Below, piece after piece: positions 1 through 7,450 of a stretch of 17,920 bases of DNA. The notes beneath the pieces are model-generated. The model searched no databases, was not told where the DNA came from, and saw only the letters and a list, made by a program, of their open reading frames with translations. Source of the DNA: Opitutus sp. GAS368 (GTDB taxonomy: Bacteria > Verrucomicrobiota > Verrucomicrobiia > Opitutales > Opitutaceae); assembly GCA_945862035.1 (NCBI GenBank), contig CAMAXB010000025.1, forward strand, positions 1 through 17,920. Direction: 5' to 3'. The stretch's first letter is position 1; every line of letters starts with the position of its first letter. Made by a program: the position numbers and the translations under genes.

Positions 1-582
1 GAAAGATTTGGGGTCCTTGAGCACGACGTCCTTGACGTCGGGGGCGGGGAGGGTGGCGGCGACGGCGACCAGCTCGCCGTAGCCGGCCTTGCGGCCGGAG
101 GCGCGATGATGGACGAAGCCGGCCTCAGCCACGCATTCGCTGGCCGCGACATTCCAGGTCTTGGCGGCGGCGGCGACAAGCATCGTGCGGCCCATGGCAC
201 CCATGCGGCGCAGGGGATCGTAGGACGTCGGCGTTGAGTTGCTGCCACCCGCCGACTGGTTCATCCCGAGGATACTGTAGGCCGGGTCGAGATCGCCAGG
301 GATGACGGTCACGGATTTCCAGTCGACCTCGAGCTCCTCAGCCACGAGCATGGGAAGGGCGGTGCGGATGCCCTGACCCACTTCCGGCTTGTGTGAGGAG
401 ATGGATACGGAGCCATCCGGCGCGATTCGGAGAAAGGCGTTGGGCGTGAGTCCGGCGGGAGATTGGGCCGAGGCGGCGTAGACCTCAGTGCCATTCTTGA
501 GGGCGAAACTGAGGAAAAGGCCGGTGCCGGTGAGGCCGGAGAGGCGAAGAAAGGAACGGCGGTCCATCGTGGAGTTGCTCAT
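1..582 (-). CDS. Xanthine dehydrogenase family molybdopterin-binding subunit (IorB-like), N-terminal part
   Basis: Reading 582 to 1 on the minus strand gives 194 codons without a stop, continuing past the left edge. The N-terminus (MSNSTMDRRSFLRLSGLTG) carries a twin-arginine export signal, RRSFLR at residues 8-13, followed by a hydrophobic stretch, so the enzyme is probably Tat-exported as a folded cofactor-loaded protein. Downstream come blocks typical of the isoquinoline 1-oxidoreductase beta / aldehyde oxidoreductase family (LTPNAFLRIAPDGSVSI, SHKPEVGQGIRTALPMLVAE, GGSNST). It starts 18 bases after the stop of the 2Fe-2S subunit gene, the usual small-then-large order, so the two form one enzyme and one operon. 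A second ATG at 567 (MDRRSFLR) is an equally possible start; neither has a clear Shine-Dalgarno. Substrate cannot be told from this fragment; most of the molybdopterin domain lies outside the window. Confidence 0.88.
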   Translation of the reverse strand, partial: MSNSTMDRRSFLRLSGLTGTGLFLSFALKNGTEVYAASAQSPAGLTPNAFLRIAPDGSVSISSHKPEVGQGIRTALPMLVAEELEVDWKSVTVIPGDLDPAYSILGMNQSAGGSNSTPTSYDPLRRMGAMGRTMLVAAAAKTWNVAASECVAEAGFVHHRASGRKAGYGELVAVAATLPAPDVKDVVLKDPKSF

Positions 583-600
583 GGAGGGTGCGATGGAGGA

Positions 601-1068
601 TTAGGCGGAGGGCGCGGCCATGGCGGCTGCGCGTTTGATTCCCTCGCGGATCCGGGTGTAGGTGCCGCAGCGGCAGAGGTTACCCGCCATGGCGCCGTTG
701 ATCTCGTCGTCGGTGGGCTGGGAATTCGAGGCAAGCAGCGCGGCCGCCGTCATGATCTGGCCCGACTGGCAGTACCCGCACTGGGGCACATCGCCGTCGC
801 ACCAGGTCTTCTGCAAGGGATGCTCACCGGTCGGCGACAGACCCTCGATCGTGGTCAGCTTCATGCCCACGGCCGTGGAGACGGGCAGCATGCAAGAGCG
901 CATCGGGATGCCGCCGACATGGATGGTGCAGGCGCCACACTGGCCAAGCCCGCAGCCAAACTTGGTGCCGGTCAGGTTGAGGGTATCGCGGAGCACCCAG
1001 AGCATGGGGGTATCGGGGGCCACATCCACGGTCTGAGACTGGCCGTTCACGTTCAGGGTGTATTTCAT
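601..1068 (-). CDS. (2Fe-2S)-binding subunit of a molybdenum hydroxylase (IorA-like)
   Basis: 155 aa, the normal size for the electron-transfer subunit of isoquinoline 1-oxidoreductase / aldehyde oxidoreductase type enzymes. It carries two 2Fe-2S clusters that pass electrons from the molybdopterin site to an acceptor. The plant-ferredoxin-like N-terminal domain shows the cluster ligands C39, C44, C47 and C59 (CGLGQCGAC then MRSC); the helical C-terminal domain shows C97, C100, C132 and C134 (QCGYCQSGQ and NLCRCGTY). All eight cysteines are present, so the protein should be functional. It has no signal peptide of its own, as expected if it is carried out with the Tat-tagged partner encoded 18 bases downstream. 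An AGGAGG lies 10 bases before the start codon. No FAD subunit gene is visible, consistent with the two-subunit IorAB layout rather than the three-subunit xanthine dehydrogenase. Confidence 0.93.
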   Translation of the reverse strand: MKYTLNVNGQSQTVDVAPDTPMLWVLRDTLNLTGTKFGCGLGQCGACTIHVGGIPMRSCMLPVSTAVGMKLTTIEGLSPTGEHPLQKTWCDGDVPQCGYCQSGQIMTAAALLASNSQPTDDEINGAMAGNLCRCGTYTRIREGIKRAAAMAAPSA

Positions 1069-1078
1069 GGGTAAAGCG

Positions 1079-1084
1079 CCTCCT
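1079..1084 (-). promoter_or_regulatory. Strong Shine-Dalgarno for the 2Fe-2S subunit gene
   Basis: The minus strand reads AGGAGG here, 10 bases ahead of the ATG at 1068. It is one of the few consensus ribosome binding sites in the window and fixes this start; most other genes here have weak or no recognisable Shine-Dalgarno. Confidence 0.6.
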
Positions 1085-1155
1085 GCAGGACTGGGGTGAG
1101 CAATGAGCGGTGAGCATGGCCTTCAGGAGCAGATCGTCAATCCGCAGCCGCGCAC

Positions 1156-1181
1156 CGCCGGATAAAAAATTTGGTCCGGCG
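1156..1181. repeat. Inverted repeat with A/T-rich loop between DUF5069-like gene and the hydroxylase operon
   Basis: CGCCGGA (1156-1162) and TCCGGCG (1175-1181) are perfectly complementary around a 12-base A/T-rich loop. It lies about 75 bases after the stop of the DUF5069-like gene and about 90 bases before the next gene on the same strand. It may be a terminator for the former or an operator for the latter. There is no run of T directly after the stem on the minus strand, so a classical intrinsic terminator is not supported. The rest of 1085-1257 shows nothing recognisable. Confidence 0.35.
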
Positions 1182-1257
1182 ATACCGTGTTTTGGGAATA
1201 GATCGGCACCCGCGTCGCCAACCCCGACTTTGCTTGCGGTTCAACCGGTCCGGGCGG

Positions 1258-1782
1258 CTACTTGGCCGCCGTGCGGGCCGCGACCCAAGCCGCGACCGCA
1301 TCGTCGTCGGGGCTCCGCCAGACCACGCTCAAAAATTCGGCCGGATGAATGTCGTGGGCCTGAAAGAAAGTCCGGTCGCCGCCGCAGCTGTACATCAGCG
1401 AGGGGGCAAGTTCCCCCCGGAGCTTGGCCCGCGCCTTGGGCAGGAGACGCGGCAGCCAGGCGATCCCGTGGAGGGTCGCCCCCCGGCTCGGCAGGCCCGC
1501 GGAGTCGAGCACCAGCGGCGAGGGACGGCCGTGCTGCACATTCAGGAAGTAGTCGCGCCGCACGAGTTCGATGCCAATCGCCGTGCCAAAGTCCGGCATC
1601 CCTTCCTGAGCGAAGTCCTCCGCGTAGTCGTACAGGTGCTGGGCGCTGATCCCGTTGGCGGCGAGGAAGGCGGTTTCAGCCGGCGAAAAAAAGGATGCCG
1701 CCCCGCGCTGCCCGCGCGAGTAGCTGGCGACGGCCTTGTCGTAAAGAGCGCGGAAGGCGGCGGCGAAGGTGAAGTGTTTCAT
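1258..1782 (-). CDS. DUF5069-like protein
   Basis: 174 aa, soluble, no signal peptide or membrane segment. The C-terminal half (about residues 105-170) reads GIAWLPRLLPKARAKLRGEL, then a Cys-Gly-Gly-Asp turn (SCGGDR), then PAEFLSVVWRSPDDDAVAAWV. This resembles the DUF5069 pattern of an LPR-x-LxKARA-x-LxG helix, a short cysteine-containing turn, an FL-rich helix and a DD-x-x-VxxWL tail. The biochemical role of that family is not known to me. The N-terminal ~100 residues (FFSPAETAFLAANGI, HLYDYAEDF, RRDYFLNVQHG) look alpha-helical and I do not recognise them as a separate domain. The gene starts 68 bases after rnr on the same strand, so it could be read through from rnr. The family call rests on recalled motif resemblance only. 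Confidence 0.7.
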   Translation of the reverse strand: MKHFTFAAAFRALYDKAVASYSRGQRGAASFFSPAETAFLAANGISAQHLYDYAEDFAQEGMPDFGTAIGIELVRRDYFLNVQHGRPSPLVLDSAGLPSRGATLHGIAWLPRLLPKARAKLRGELAPSLMYSCGGDRTFFQAHDIHPAEFLSVVWRSPDDDAVAAWVAARTAAK

Positions 1783-1850
1783 GGGACGACCATAAAAGAG
1801 AATGCACGAAACCGCGCGGGCGCAAATGCGGACGCCGGAAGCTCCGCCCG

Positions 1851-4130
1851 TCAGCCGGCGCTCTCGCCGCGCTTGGCGGGCAGCGGCGGGGCCAGACGGA
1901 AGTCCATGATGCGCTTCACGCGGTCAACCTTGTGGACCTCCACCTCAATCTTGCCGTTCAGGGCATAGCGCTTCTTCGTCTTCCGCCCGACCAGCGCGGA
2001 GCCGTCGGGGGTCGTCGAGAAGAAATCATCCCCGAGCTCGGACGCCGGGACGAAGCCGAAGGTCATCGAATCCTCGAGCTCGATGAACAGTCCGTGACCG
2101 CGCACATCGGTGATGATGGCGGCAAAGCGCGTCTTCTTCTTCTTCGCCAGCTCGCGCTCAAAGTACTCGAGCAGCTTGATCTTCACGCTTTCGCGCTCGG
2201 CTTCCTGGCTGTTGGTCTCGGTCTCGCTGAGGTGCTCGCCGAGCGAATCCATACGCCCCGCGCTGTAGCCGTACTGGTAGCCATTGGGAGTCGGCCAGCC
2301 GGCGTGCTTGATCAGGTAGTGGTCAAACACGCGATGAACCACGAGGTCCGAGTAGCGGCGGATCGGTGACGTGAAATGGGTGTAGTCCTTTTTGTGGAGG
2401 CCGTAGTGGCCATCCGGACTCCCGCGATAGGCCGCCTTTTTCAGACTGCGTAGCAGCTGGGTGCGCAGCGTATAGCCCTGGGGATGATTGCTCAGGGTCT
2501 GCAGCAGCTTCACGACCTCCGGGCGAAGTGTGAGGTCGCCCGTGTGGATCTGGAAGGTCGAGAGGAAGTCGCGCAGTTCGCCGAGCTTCTCCGCGTCCGG
2601 CTTGTCGTGGACGCGATAGATCGAGGGGAGCTTGTTGAAGCGGGTGGCGTGCGCGACGGCCTCGTTGGCGGCGAGCATGAACTCCTCAATGAGCTGGTGG
2701 CTCTCGTCGTGCTCGATCAGCTCGAGCCGGTCAGCATAACCCTGCTCGTCGACGAAGACCTTGGTCTCGGGCATGTCGAGGTCGAGGCTGCCATGCGCCA
2801 TGCGGTCCTTGCGGAGCTTGCTGGCGATGGCCCACAGCTTGCGGATCCAGCCCTGCAGGTCGCAGAGCTCCAGATCGGTGAGCGTGGAGAGGGCGCGGCC
2901 CGTCGACCCGGTCTGGTGCTTCGCCGGCAGCGGCAGGGCGCGGATCTGGTCGAGGTCGTTTTCGAACAGGAGGGCGTACGCCTGCTTGTAGGTCAGACGC
3001 TTGCGGCTGCGGATGATCGTGTTGCCAAACTTGGTCTCCTTCAGGCGTCCACTCCGGTCAAAGGTCAGGAAGACCGCCTTGGTCAGCCGGTCCTGAGCCT
3101 CGACCAGCGAGCAGAGCCCGTTGGACAATTTCTCGGGGAGCATCGGCACCACGGTGCCAACCAGGTAGGTGGAGTTGCCTCGCTTCTGCGCCTCGCGATC
3201 AAGCGCGGTGCCGGATTTCACGTAGGCGGAGACGTCCGCGATGTGGACGCCAATGCGCACATCGCCCTGGTCGAGCGTCTCGACCGACAGCGCGTCGTCG
3301 AAGTCCTTGGCGTCATCAGGATCGATCGTGAACGTGGGGATCTCGCGATAGTCGAGGCGGCCGGCAGCCTCGCGGGGCTGGACCTTGTCCGGCAGATCGG
3401 CGACCTCGCGCTCGACCTCGGCGGGGAAGCGCGGATCGAGATCGAACTTCCGGTACACGCCGAGCAGCTCGGCCCGGGGCTCCCACGTCTTGCCGAGGCG
3501 CTCGACGACCTCGCCCTGAAGCAGTTTATGGCGCTGGGTCCACTCGTGGAGCCGCACCACGACCTTGTCGCCGGGAACCGGGGCGGGCTTGGCGCGGCCG
3601 GTGGCCGGATCGGGCACCGCCACCTCGTGCACGAAGCGCGGGTCGTCGGGCTGGACGTAGAAGGTGCTGCGGATCTTCTTGAGCGTGCCAACCACCTCGG
3701 TGCGTCCGCGCTGCACGATGGTCATTACGCGTCCCGTCTGCTCATTGCCCGTCCCGCGGCGCTTGGCCTGATGGCCCGGATTCACGCGGATCTGCACGAT
3801 GTCGCCGTGCAGGCCGACACCGGTGTCCTCGGAGGCAATCTGGATCGCGTCGGGGCTCGGCTGCCCGGACTTCACCTGCGGAATGACAAAGGCCGAGCCC
3901 CCTGCTCGGAACTGCAACTTTCCGGTGACGAGCTCCTCGTCGCCCGGGACCGCGAGGCGGTCGCCCTTGACCACAATGAGATCACCCTTCGAAAGCATGA
4001 GCCGGACCTCATGGGCCAGCTGGCGCTGGTTGCGCTTGTCGAGCTTCAGCTCACGGCCGAGGGCGTTGACATTGACCGGGCGATAGCCGGAAGCGCGGAG
4101 GTGGGAGAGGACGGATTCGCGAAATTTCAT
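1851..4130 (-). CDS. rnr: Ribonuclease R (RNB-family 3'-5' exoribonuclease)
   Basis: 759 aa against about 810 for the E. coli enzyme. RNase R degrades structured RNA from the 3' end and serves RNA quality control and rRNA/tmRNA processing in the cytoplasm. Order of domains: winged-helix-like N-terminus (1-65), cold-shock domains (about 66-240), RNB catalytic domain (about 255-605), S1 domain (about 667-750), short basic tail. The magnesium-binding aspartates of the RNB signature are intact: D270, D276, D278 and D279 in TIDPDDAKDFDDA. Further conserved blocks are GVHIADVSAYV (294-304), IYRVHDKP (504-511) and THFTSPIRRYSDLVVHR (584-600). The C-terminal tail is shorter and less Lys-rich than in E. 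coli. It is divergent from glgA across a 311-base spacer. The ATG at 4130 matches the family N-terminus, though no strong Shine-Dalgarno precedes it. Confidence 0.96.
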   Translation of the reverse strand: MKFRESVLSHLRASGYRPVNVNALGRELKLDKRNQRQLAHEVRLMLSKGDLIVVKGDRLAVPGDEELVTGKLQFRAGGSAFVIPQVKSGQPSPDAIQIASEDTGVGLHGDIVQIRVNPGHQAKRRGTGNEQTGRVMTIVQRGRTEVVGTLKKIRSTFYVQPDDPRFVHEVAVPDPATGRAKPAPVPGDKVVVRLHEWTQRHKLLQGEVVERLGKTWEPRAELLGVYRKFDLDPRFPAEVEREVADLPDKVQPREAAGRLDYREIPTFTIDPDDAKDFDDALSVETLDQGDVRIGVHIADVSAYVKSGTALDREAQKRGNSTYLVGTVVPMLPEKLSNGLCSLVEAQDRLTKAVFLTFDRSGRLKETKFGNTIIRSRKRLTYKQAYALLFENDLDQIRALPLPAKHQTGSTGRALSTLTDLELCDLQGWIRKLWAIASKLRKDRMAHGSLDLDMPETKVFVDEQGYADRLELIEHDESHQLIEEFMLAANEAVAHATRFNKLPSIYRVHDKPDAEKLGELRDFLSTFQIHTGDLTLRPEVVKLLQTLSNHPQGYTLRTQLLRSLKKAAYRGSPDGHYGLHKKDYTHFTSPIRRYSDLVVHRVFDHYLIKHAGWPTPNGYQYGYSAGRMDSLGEHLSETETNSQEAERESVKIKLLEYFERELAKKKKTRFAAIITDVRGHGLFIELEDSMTFGFVPASELGDDFFSTTPDGSALVGRKTKKRYALNGKIEVEVHKVDRVKRIMDFRLAPPLPAKRGESAG

Positions 4131-4441
4131 GATTGGGTAGGGGGCGAGGAGGATCGCGTCGTTCAGTCCGCGTGGCGGGCTGGGCTTGCCGGGCGGCTGG
4201 GAAGTTCAGGACAGCTAAAGATCGTTGTCGTTCTCGGCATCGTGCTCGGTCCCGGCTACACTCTTCGGGACCGGCCCGCCGAGCGCAACACTCCCGTGAC
4301 GAGCTTCGAGCGGGACTGATGACAACGCGAATGAGGGGGACGACAGGGAGCGGGAACGGACCGGTGGCGTAACCAAGCCGGACAGTGGCGGCATAGGTTT
4401 AGCGTTGGAATGACGGCACAGGCAGTGCTTACTCGGCCGCG
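4131..4441. other. Divergent intergenic region between rnr and glgA
   Basis: 311 bases that must hold the promoters of both rnr (leftward) and glgA (rightward). I looked for -35/-10 pairs, hairpins and small reading frames on both strands and see nothing convincing: it is GC-rich, without a clear palindrome or T run, and frames crossing it are extensions of frames antisense to rnr. Confidence 0.5.
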
Positions 4442-5884
4442 ATGAAAATCGTTCACGTCGCGAGCGAGATGTACCCCTACGTGAAAACCGGCGGTCTGGC
4501 CGACGCCGTGGGGTCGCTCGCGACCACGCTGGCCGACCGGGGACACGAGGTGCTGGTTTTCCTGCCCGGGTACCGCGCGGTGATGGATCATCCCGATGCG
4601 GGCAAGGCCGAGCGGGTGCAGAAGCTGCGCATCGAGATGGGCGATGTCTTCATGAGCGGCGAGGTGCGGGCCTTCTCCCCGCGGAAGAACCTCACGGTGT
4701 ACCTGGTTTGTCGCGAGGAATTCTTCGACCGCCGCCACCCCTACGGCAACGGCGAACGCGACTACGAGGACAACCACCATCGCTACATTTTCTTCTGCAA
4801 GGGCGTGGTCGAGCTGCTGCGGCTCAATACCATGCGGGCCGACATCGTGCACGGGCATGACTGGCAGACTGGCCTTCTGCCGGTCCTGCTGCGTCATGCC
4901 GAACAGCGCCACGGGGTCACGCTCGCGATGAAGACGATCTACACGGTGCACAACATCGCGTTTCAGGGCGTTTTCCCGATGCGCTCGTTTTATCGCACCA
5001 ATCTTCCGGAGGAACTGCAGGGCATCGATGGCGTGGAGTTCTACGGGCAGATGAGCATGATGAAGGCGGGATTGCTGTTCGCGGATCGCGTGACAACCGT
5101 AAGCCCGCGTTATTCGCTGGAAATCCAGACGCAGGAATTTGGCTGCGGGCTGGATGGTGTGGTGAAGACGCGGGCGGATGATCTGGTCGGCCTGATCAAT
5201 GGCATCGACACGCAGGTGTGGAATCCGGCGACGGATACGCTGTTGCCGGCCAAATTCTCAGCGCAGGATCTTTCGGGCAAGGGCACCTGCCGTGCGGAGT
5301 TGCTCACGCGCACAGGCCTGACGGCCGGGCCGAAGGTGCCGGTGTTCGGCATGGTGTGTCGCCTGACGGAGCAGAAAGGCGTGCAACTCGTGCTGGCCAA
5401 CAAGGCCTTTTTCGAACGCGAGGACGTGCGGCTGATCGTGCTGGGCACGGGCGATCGCAAGCTGGAGCAGGGGATGCGCGACCTGATCGCCACGCTGCCC
5501 GCGAAGGTGGCCTTTGCGCCCCGGCTCGACGAGGCGATGAGCCATCTGGTGGAGGCCGGTAGTGATTTCTTTGTCATGCCCTCGCTCTTTGAGCCCTGTG
5601 GCCTGAACCAGATGTATTCGCAGGCCTACGGCACGGTCCCGCTGGTGTCCAAGGTCGGGGGCCTCGTCGACACGGTGATCGACGTGGACGCCGATCCGGC
5701 TAATGGTACGGGCATCATGTTCCCGCCGACGGAGGCCGGACTCGCGACAGGCCTGACGCGCGCCCTGCGCCTCCACGCCGACGCGACGCGCTACGCTGCC
5801 ACCCAACGCCGCGGCATGCAGCGGGACTTCAGCTGGGACCGGGCCGCGGAGGCCTACGAGGCGCTCTACGAGGACTCCTTGTAA
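4442..5884 (+). CDS. glgA: Glycogen synthase, ADP-glucose dependent (GT5)
   Basis: 480 aa, matching the ~477 aa of the bacterial enzyme. It transfers glucose from ADP-glucose to the non-reducing end of alpha-1,4-glucan, making storage glycogen in the cytoplasm. The two Rossmann-like domains are complete. The N-terminal domain has KTGGL (15-19), which binds ADP-glucose and glucan, then HGHDWQTGLLP (137-147) and TVHNIAFQGVF (168-178). The C-terminal domain has CRLTEQKG (306-313) with the ADP-binding R307 and K312, and PSLFEPCGLNQ (380-390) with catalytic E384. No other glycogen gene (glgB, glgC, glgP) lies next to it, so it seems to be its own transcription unit. The ATG at 4442 gives the canonical MKIVHVASEMYPYVKTGG start. 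Confidence 0.97.
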   Translation: MKIVHVASEMYPYVKTGGLADAVGSLATTLADRGHEVLVFLPGYRAVMDHPDAGKAERVQKLRIEMGDVFMSGEVRAFSPRKNLTVYLVCREEFFDRRHPYGNGERDYEDNHHRYIFFCKGVVELLRLNTMRADIVHGHDWQTGLLPVLLRHAEQRHGVTLAMKTIYTVHNIAFQGVFPMRSFYRTNLPEELQGIDGVEFYGQMSMMKAGLLFADRVTTVSPRYSLEIQTQEFGCGLDGVVKTRADDLVGLINGIDTQVWNPATDTLLPAKFSAQDLSGKGTCRAELLTRTGLTAGPKVPVFGMVCRLTEQKGVQLVLANKAFFEREDVRLIVLGTGDRKLEQGMRDLIATLPAKVAFAPRLDEAMSHLVEAGSDFFVMPSLFEPCGLNQMYSQAYGTVPLVSKVGGLVDTVIDVDADPANGTGIMFPPTEAGLATGLTRALRLHADATRYAATQRRGMQRDFSWDRAAEAYEALYEDSL

Positions 5885-6106
5885 GCGCCTGCTCGCCTTT
5901 GAGCTCTAGCCGAAGCCCGAACACGGCGATTCCAAGAACCTCATCGAATCCTCGAGGATTTAACCCACTAACAAACACAAGCTCAGGAACTCCCCCGCTA
6001 TCGTTATGCCCGACCCCGTCTGAGACCCACCGCCCGGTGGTCCGGCGATCGCTGAGGCTGGCCTCGCCGAGGCCGGTGCTGGGGTTTGCCTCGCTGACTC
6101 CCCGAC
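5885..6106. repeat. Palindrome-rich spacer between glgA and the RAYT element, with TCGCTGA-core repeats
   Basis: Three perfect small palindromes can be read: AATCCTCGAGGATT at 5947-5960, CCACCG-CC-CGGTGG at 6027-6040 and GGCCTCG-C-CGAGGCC at 6060-6074. The core TCGCTGA shared with the REP-like repeats elsewhere in the window is at 6049-6055 and again at 6091-6097. The first two hairpins lie where a glgA terminator would be, but neither is followed by a T run. I see no gene here: the frames crossing it have no protein-family resemblance. Confidence 0.55.
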
Positions 6107-6184
6107 CACAGACAAAAAACGTCAGGTCTTGACTCTTGACAAACGCACAGACAAAAAACGTCAGGTCTTGACTCTTGACAAACG
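6107..6184 (+). repeat. Left end of the RAYT element: exact tandem duplication of 39 bp
   Basis: Two exact copies of a 39-bp unit lie head to tail at 6107-6145 and 6146-6184. Each contains the 25-bp terminal repeat (copies at 6119-6143 and 6158-6182, beginning ACGTCAGGTCTTGACTC) that recurs inverted at 7182-7206 after the transposase gene. The second copy ends 29 bases before the transposase ATG, so the repeat may also carry promoter or autoregulatory sites. Confidence 0.9.
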
Positions 6185-6213
6185 CCCGAGGAGAGCGCGG
6201 TTTCAGGGTGAGA

Positions 6214-7203
6214 ATGGCTAGGCCTCTGAGAATCGAATTCGCGGGCGCGTGTTACCATGTAATTAACCGGGGCAACTATCGGAGGAACCTGTTTTGCGAG
6301 ACGGGTGCTGCGGAGGCGTTTGAGCGGACGTTGGCGGAAGCGGCCACGAGTTATGCGTGGCGGATCCATGCATACGTGGTGATGCGGAATCACTTTCACC
6401 TAGCGGTTGAGCTGACCGAGCCGAACCTGAGCGAAGGGATGAAGTGGCTGCAGGGCACCTGGATCCGACGGTACAACGGGTTTCGTCGCATCGTCGGGCG
6501 GCCGTTCCAAGGACGCTACAAGGCGATCCTGGCCGAGCCGGGGCATGTGTTTGGTCAGATCTGCCACTACATCCACCTCAATCCGGTGCGCGCGGGCGTT
6601 GTCGCTCCGGCCGAGGCGATCAAGTACCCGTGGAGCAGCCTGCCGAAGTGGACTGATCGTAAGCGCCCCGCATGGCTATGCCCGGCGACGGTTCTCGCCC
6701 AAGCAGGTGGTCTACCCGACACCCGAGCCGGGTGGACTCAGTACCAGACATACCTCGAGTTCCTGGCGACGGATGTAGAAATGAAGCGCGAGCTGGTGGC
6801 CAAGCGGCTGAGCCAAGGCTGGTGCTTGGGCCAACGAAGCTTCAAGACGGAGTTTCGCGAGGACCAGAAGCGCAAAGGGGCCGATCTTGATCTCATTCGC
6901 TTCGGAGGCCTCAATGCGAATGAGTTGAAGTCCGAACGCGAGGAACTCTGGGAGGAACGAATCGTGGCCTTGGCCAAAGCAGCTCGGGTCGAACTGAACA
7001 AACTGGGCGCGAGAAAGTCCGACCCTCAGAAGGTCCTGCTTGCGGCAGCCCTCAGGCAAAGCACGTCGGTTTCCAACGCTTGGCTCAGCCAACGCCTCTC
7101 CATGGGTGAGCCGGCCTCTGCCAGCCAGTTTATCCGTCGATTCCGCCTTACGGAGAAAGGCAGGGCGGCCGTCGACCGCATTTTGTCAAGAGTCAAGACC
7201 TGA
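6214..7203 (+). CDS. REP-associated tyrosine transposase (RAYT, IS200-like Y1 HUH nuclease)
   Basis: 329 aa. The enzyme class nicks and rejoins single-stranded DNA at REP-like hairpins through an HUH metal site and a catalytic tyrosine. The RAYT hallmarks are in order: MARPLRIEFAGACYHVINRG at the N-terminus, the HUH motif H60-F61-H62 in YVVMRNHFHLAVE, GRPFQGRYKAILAE (95-108), and YIHLNPVRAGVV (119-130), where Y119 is the best candidate nucleophile by position. The C-terminal ~100 residues are an extra helical region, with a likely DNA-binding helix-turn-helix (NAWLSQRLSMGEPASASQFI). The reading frame is open upstream to a TTG at 6175 inside the left repeat, but the ATG at 6214, behind GGGTGAG, gives the family N-terminus and is preferred. 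The last residues (LSRVKT) and the stop are encoded inside the right repeat. The frame is intact, so activity is possible. Confidence 0.93.
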   Translation: MARPLRIEFAGACYHVINRGNYRRNLFCETGAAEAFERTLAEAATSYAWRIHAYVVMRNHFHLAVELTEPNLSEGMKWLQGTWIRRYNGFRRIVGRPFQGRYKAILAEPGHVFGQICHYIHLNPVRAGVVAPAEAIKYPWSSLPKWTDRKRPAWLCPATVLAQAGGLPDTRAGWTQYQTYLEFLATDVEMKRELVAKRLSQGWCLGQRSFKTEFREDQKRKGADLDLIRFGGLNANELKSEREELWEERIVALAKAARVELNKLGARKSDPQKVLLAAALRQSTSVSNAWLSQRLSMGEPASASQFIRRFRLTEKGRAAVDRILSRVKT

Positions 7204-7206
7204 CGT
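7182..7206 (-). repeat. Right terminal inverted repeat of the RAYT element
   Basis: 25 bases that are the exact reverse complement of 6119-6143 and 6158-6182. The transposase stop codon (7201-7203) lies inside it, so the repeat constrains the last seven codons of the protein. Confidence 0.92.
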
Positions 7207-7238
7207 CTTTTGGAAAGTATGACGTCTTTTGGAAAGTA
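7201..7238 (+). repeat. Tandem duplication of 19 bp at the right tip of the RAYT element
   Basis: TGACGTCTTTTGGAAAGTA occurs twice in direct succession (7201-7219, 7220-7238). The first six bases of the first copy are the end of the terminal inverted repeat, so the element's tip has been duplicated, mirroring the duplication at the left end. Confidence 0.9.
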
Positions 7239-7308
7239 CGAAATTCGGGAAACGAAGCTCTTCATCACGGTGATCAAGATCGGCCATCGCAGAGAAGTCT
7301 ATCGATAG
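7237..7308 (+). pseudogene. C-terminal remnant of a RelE/ParE-type toxin gene
   Basis: Directly after the tandem repeat, one frame reads YEIRETKLFITVIKIGHR, then REVYR and a stop at 7306-7308. This is the characteristic last beta strands and tail of RelE/ParE toxins (YxIxExxLxIxVxxVGHRxxVY). The remaining ~60 residues of a normal toxin and any antitoxin are missing: upstream is the RAYT end, and nothing left of the element resembles a RelE start. A 29-codon frame from the ATG at 7219 exists, but its first residues come from the duplicated RAYT tip. The simplest reading is a toxin gene truncated by insertion or rearrangement of the RAYT element. With only 23 residues the family call is good but not certain. 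Confidence 0.7.
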
Positions 7309-7450
7309 TCGGCGACCGGATGCTGAGATTTGTTGGCTCCGTCGTAGATGAGCCTCCCTGCGCCGATCATGCCCCGCGTTCGATCGGCTCGCGTACAAAG
7401 CTTTTGCCAAGGTCGGGTTCGTGCCCCTAGCTCGGAATCCCCTAATACCT

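Larger units (their letters stand above)
6107..7238 (+). mobile_element. RAYT (REP-associated tyrosine transposase) element with inverted ends
   Basis: The transposase gene is framed by a 25-bp perfect inverted repeat: left copies 6119-6143 and 6158-6182, right copy 7182-7206. Outside the 25 bp the ends diverge (left continues into AAAAAAC, right into CTTTTGGAAAG). Both tips carry tandem duplications: 2 x 39 bp on the left and 2 x 19 bp (7201-7219 and 7220-7238) on the right. No target-site duplication is apparent, as expected of HUH/Y1 enzymes. True boundaries are uncertain because single-strand transposases do not need terminal inverted repeats; RAYT genes are usually domesticated single-copy genes rather than mobile insertion sequences. 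Confidence 0.7.

Noticed and set aside
2484..4319. A 611-codon open frame on the plus strand opposite rnr
   Set aside because: It is fully antisense to rnr, which has intact catalytic motifs; the translation has no domain resemblance and is typical of the mirror frame of a GC-rich gene.
6107..6184. Could the direct repeats be a short CRISPR array?
   Set aside because: The two copies are adjacent without spacers and match the inverted copy at the other end of the RAYT gene, so they are element ends.
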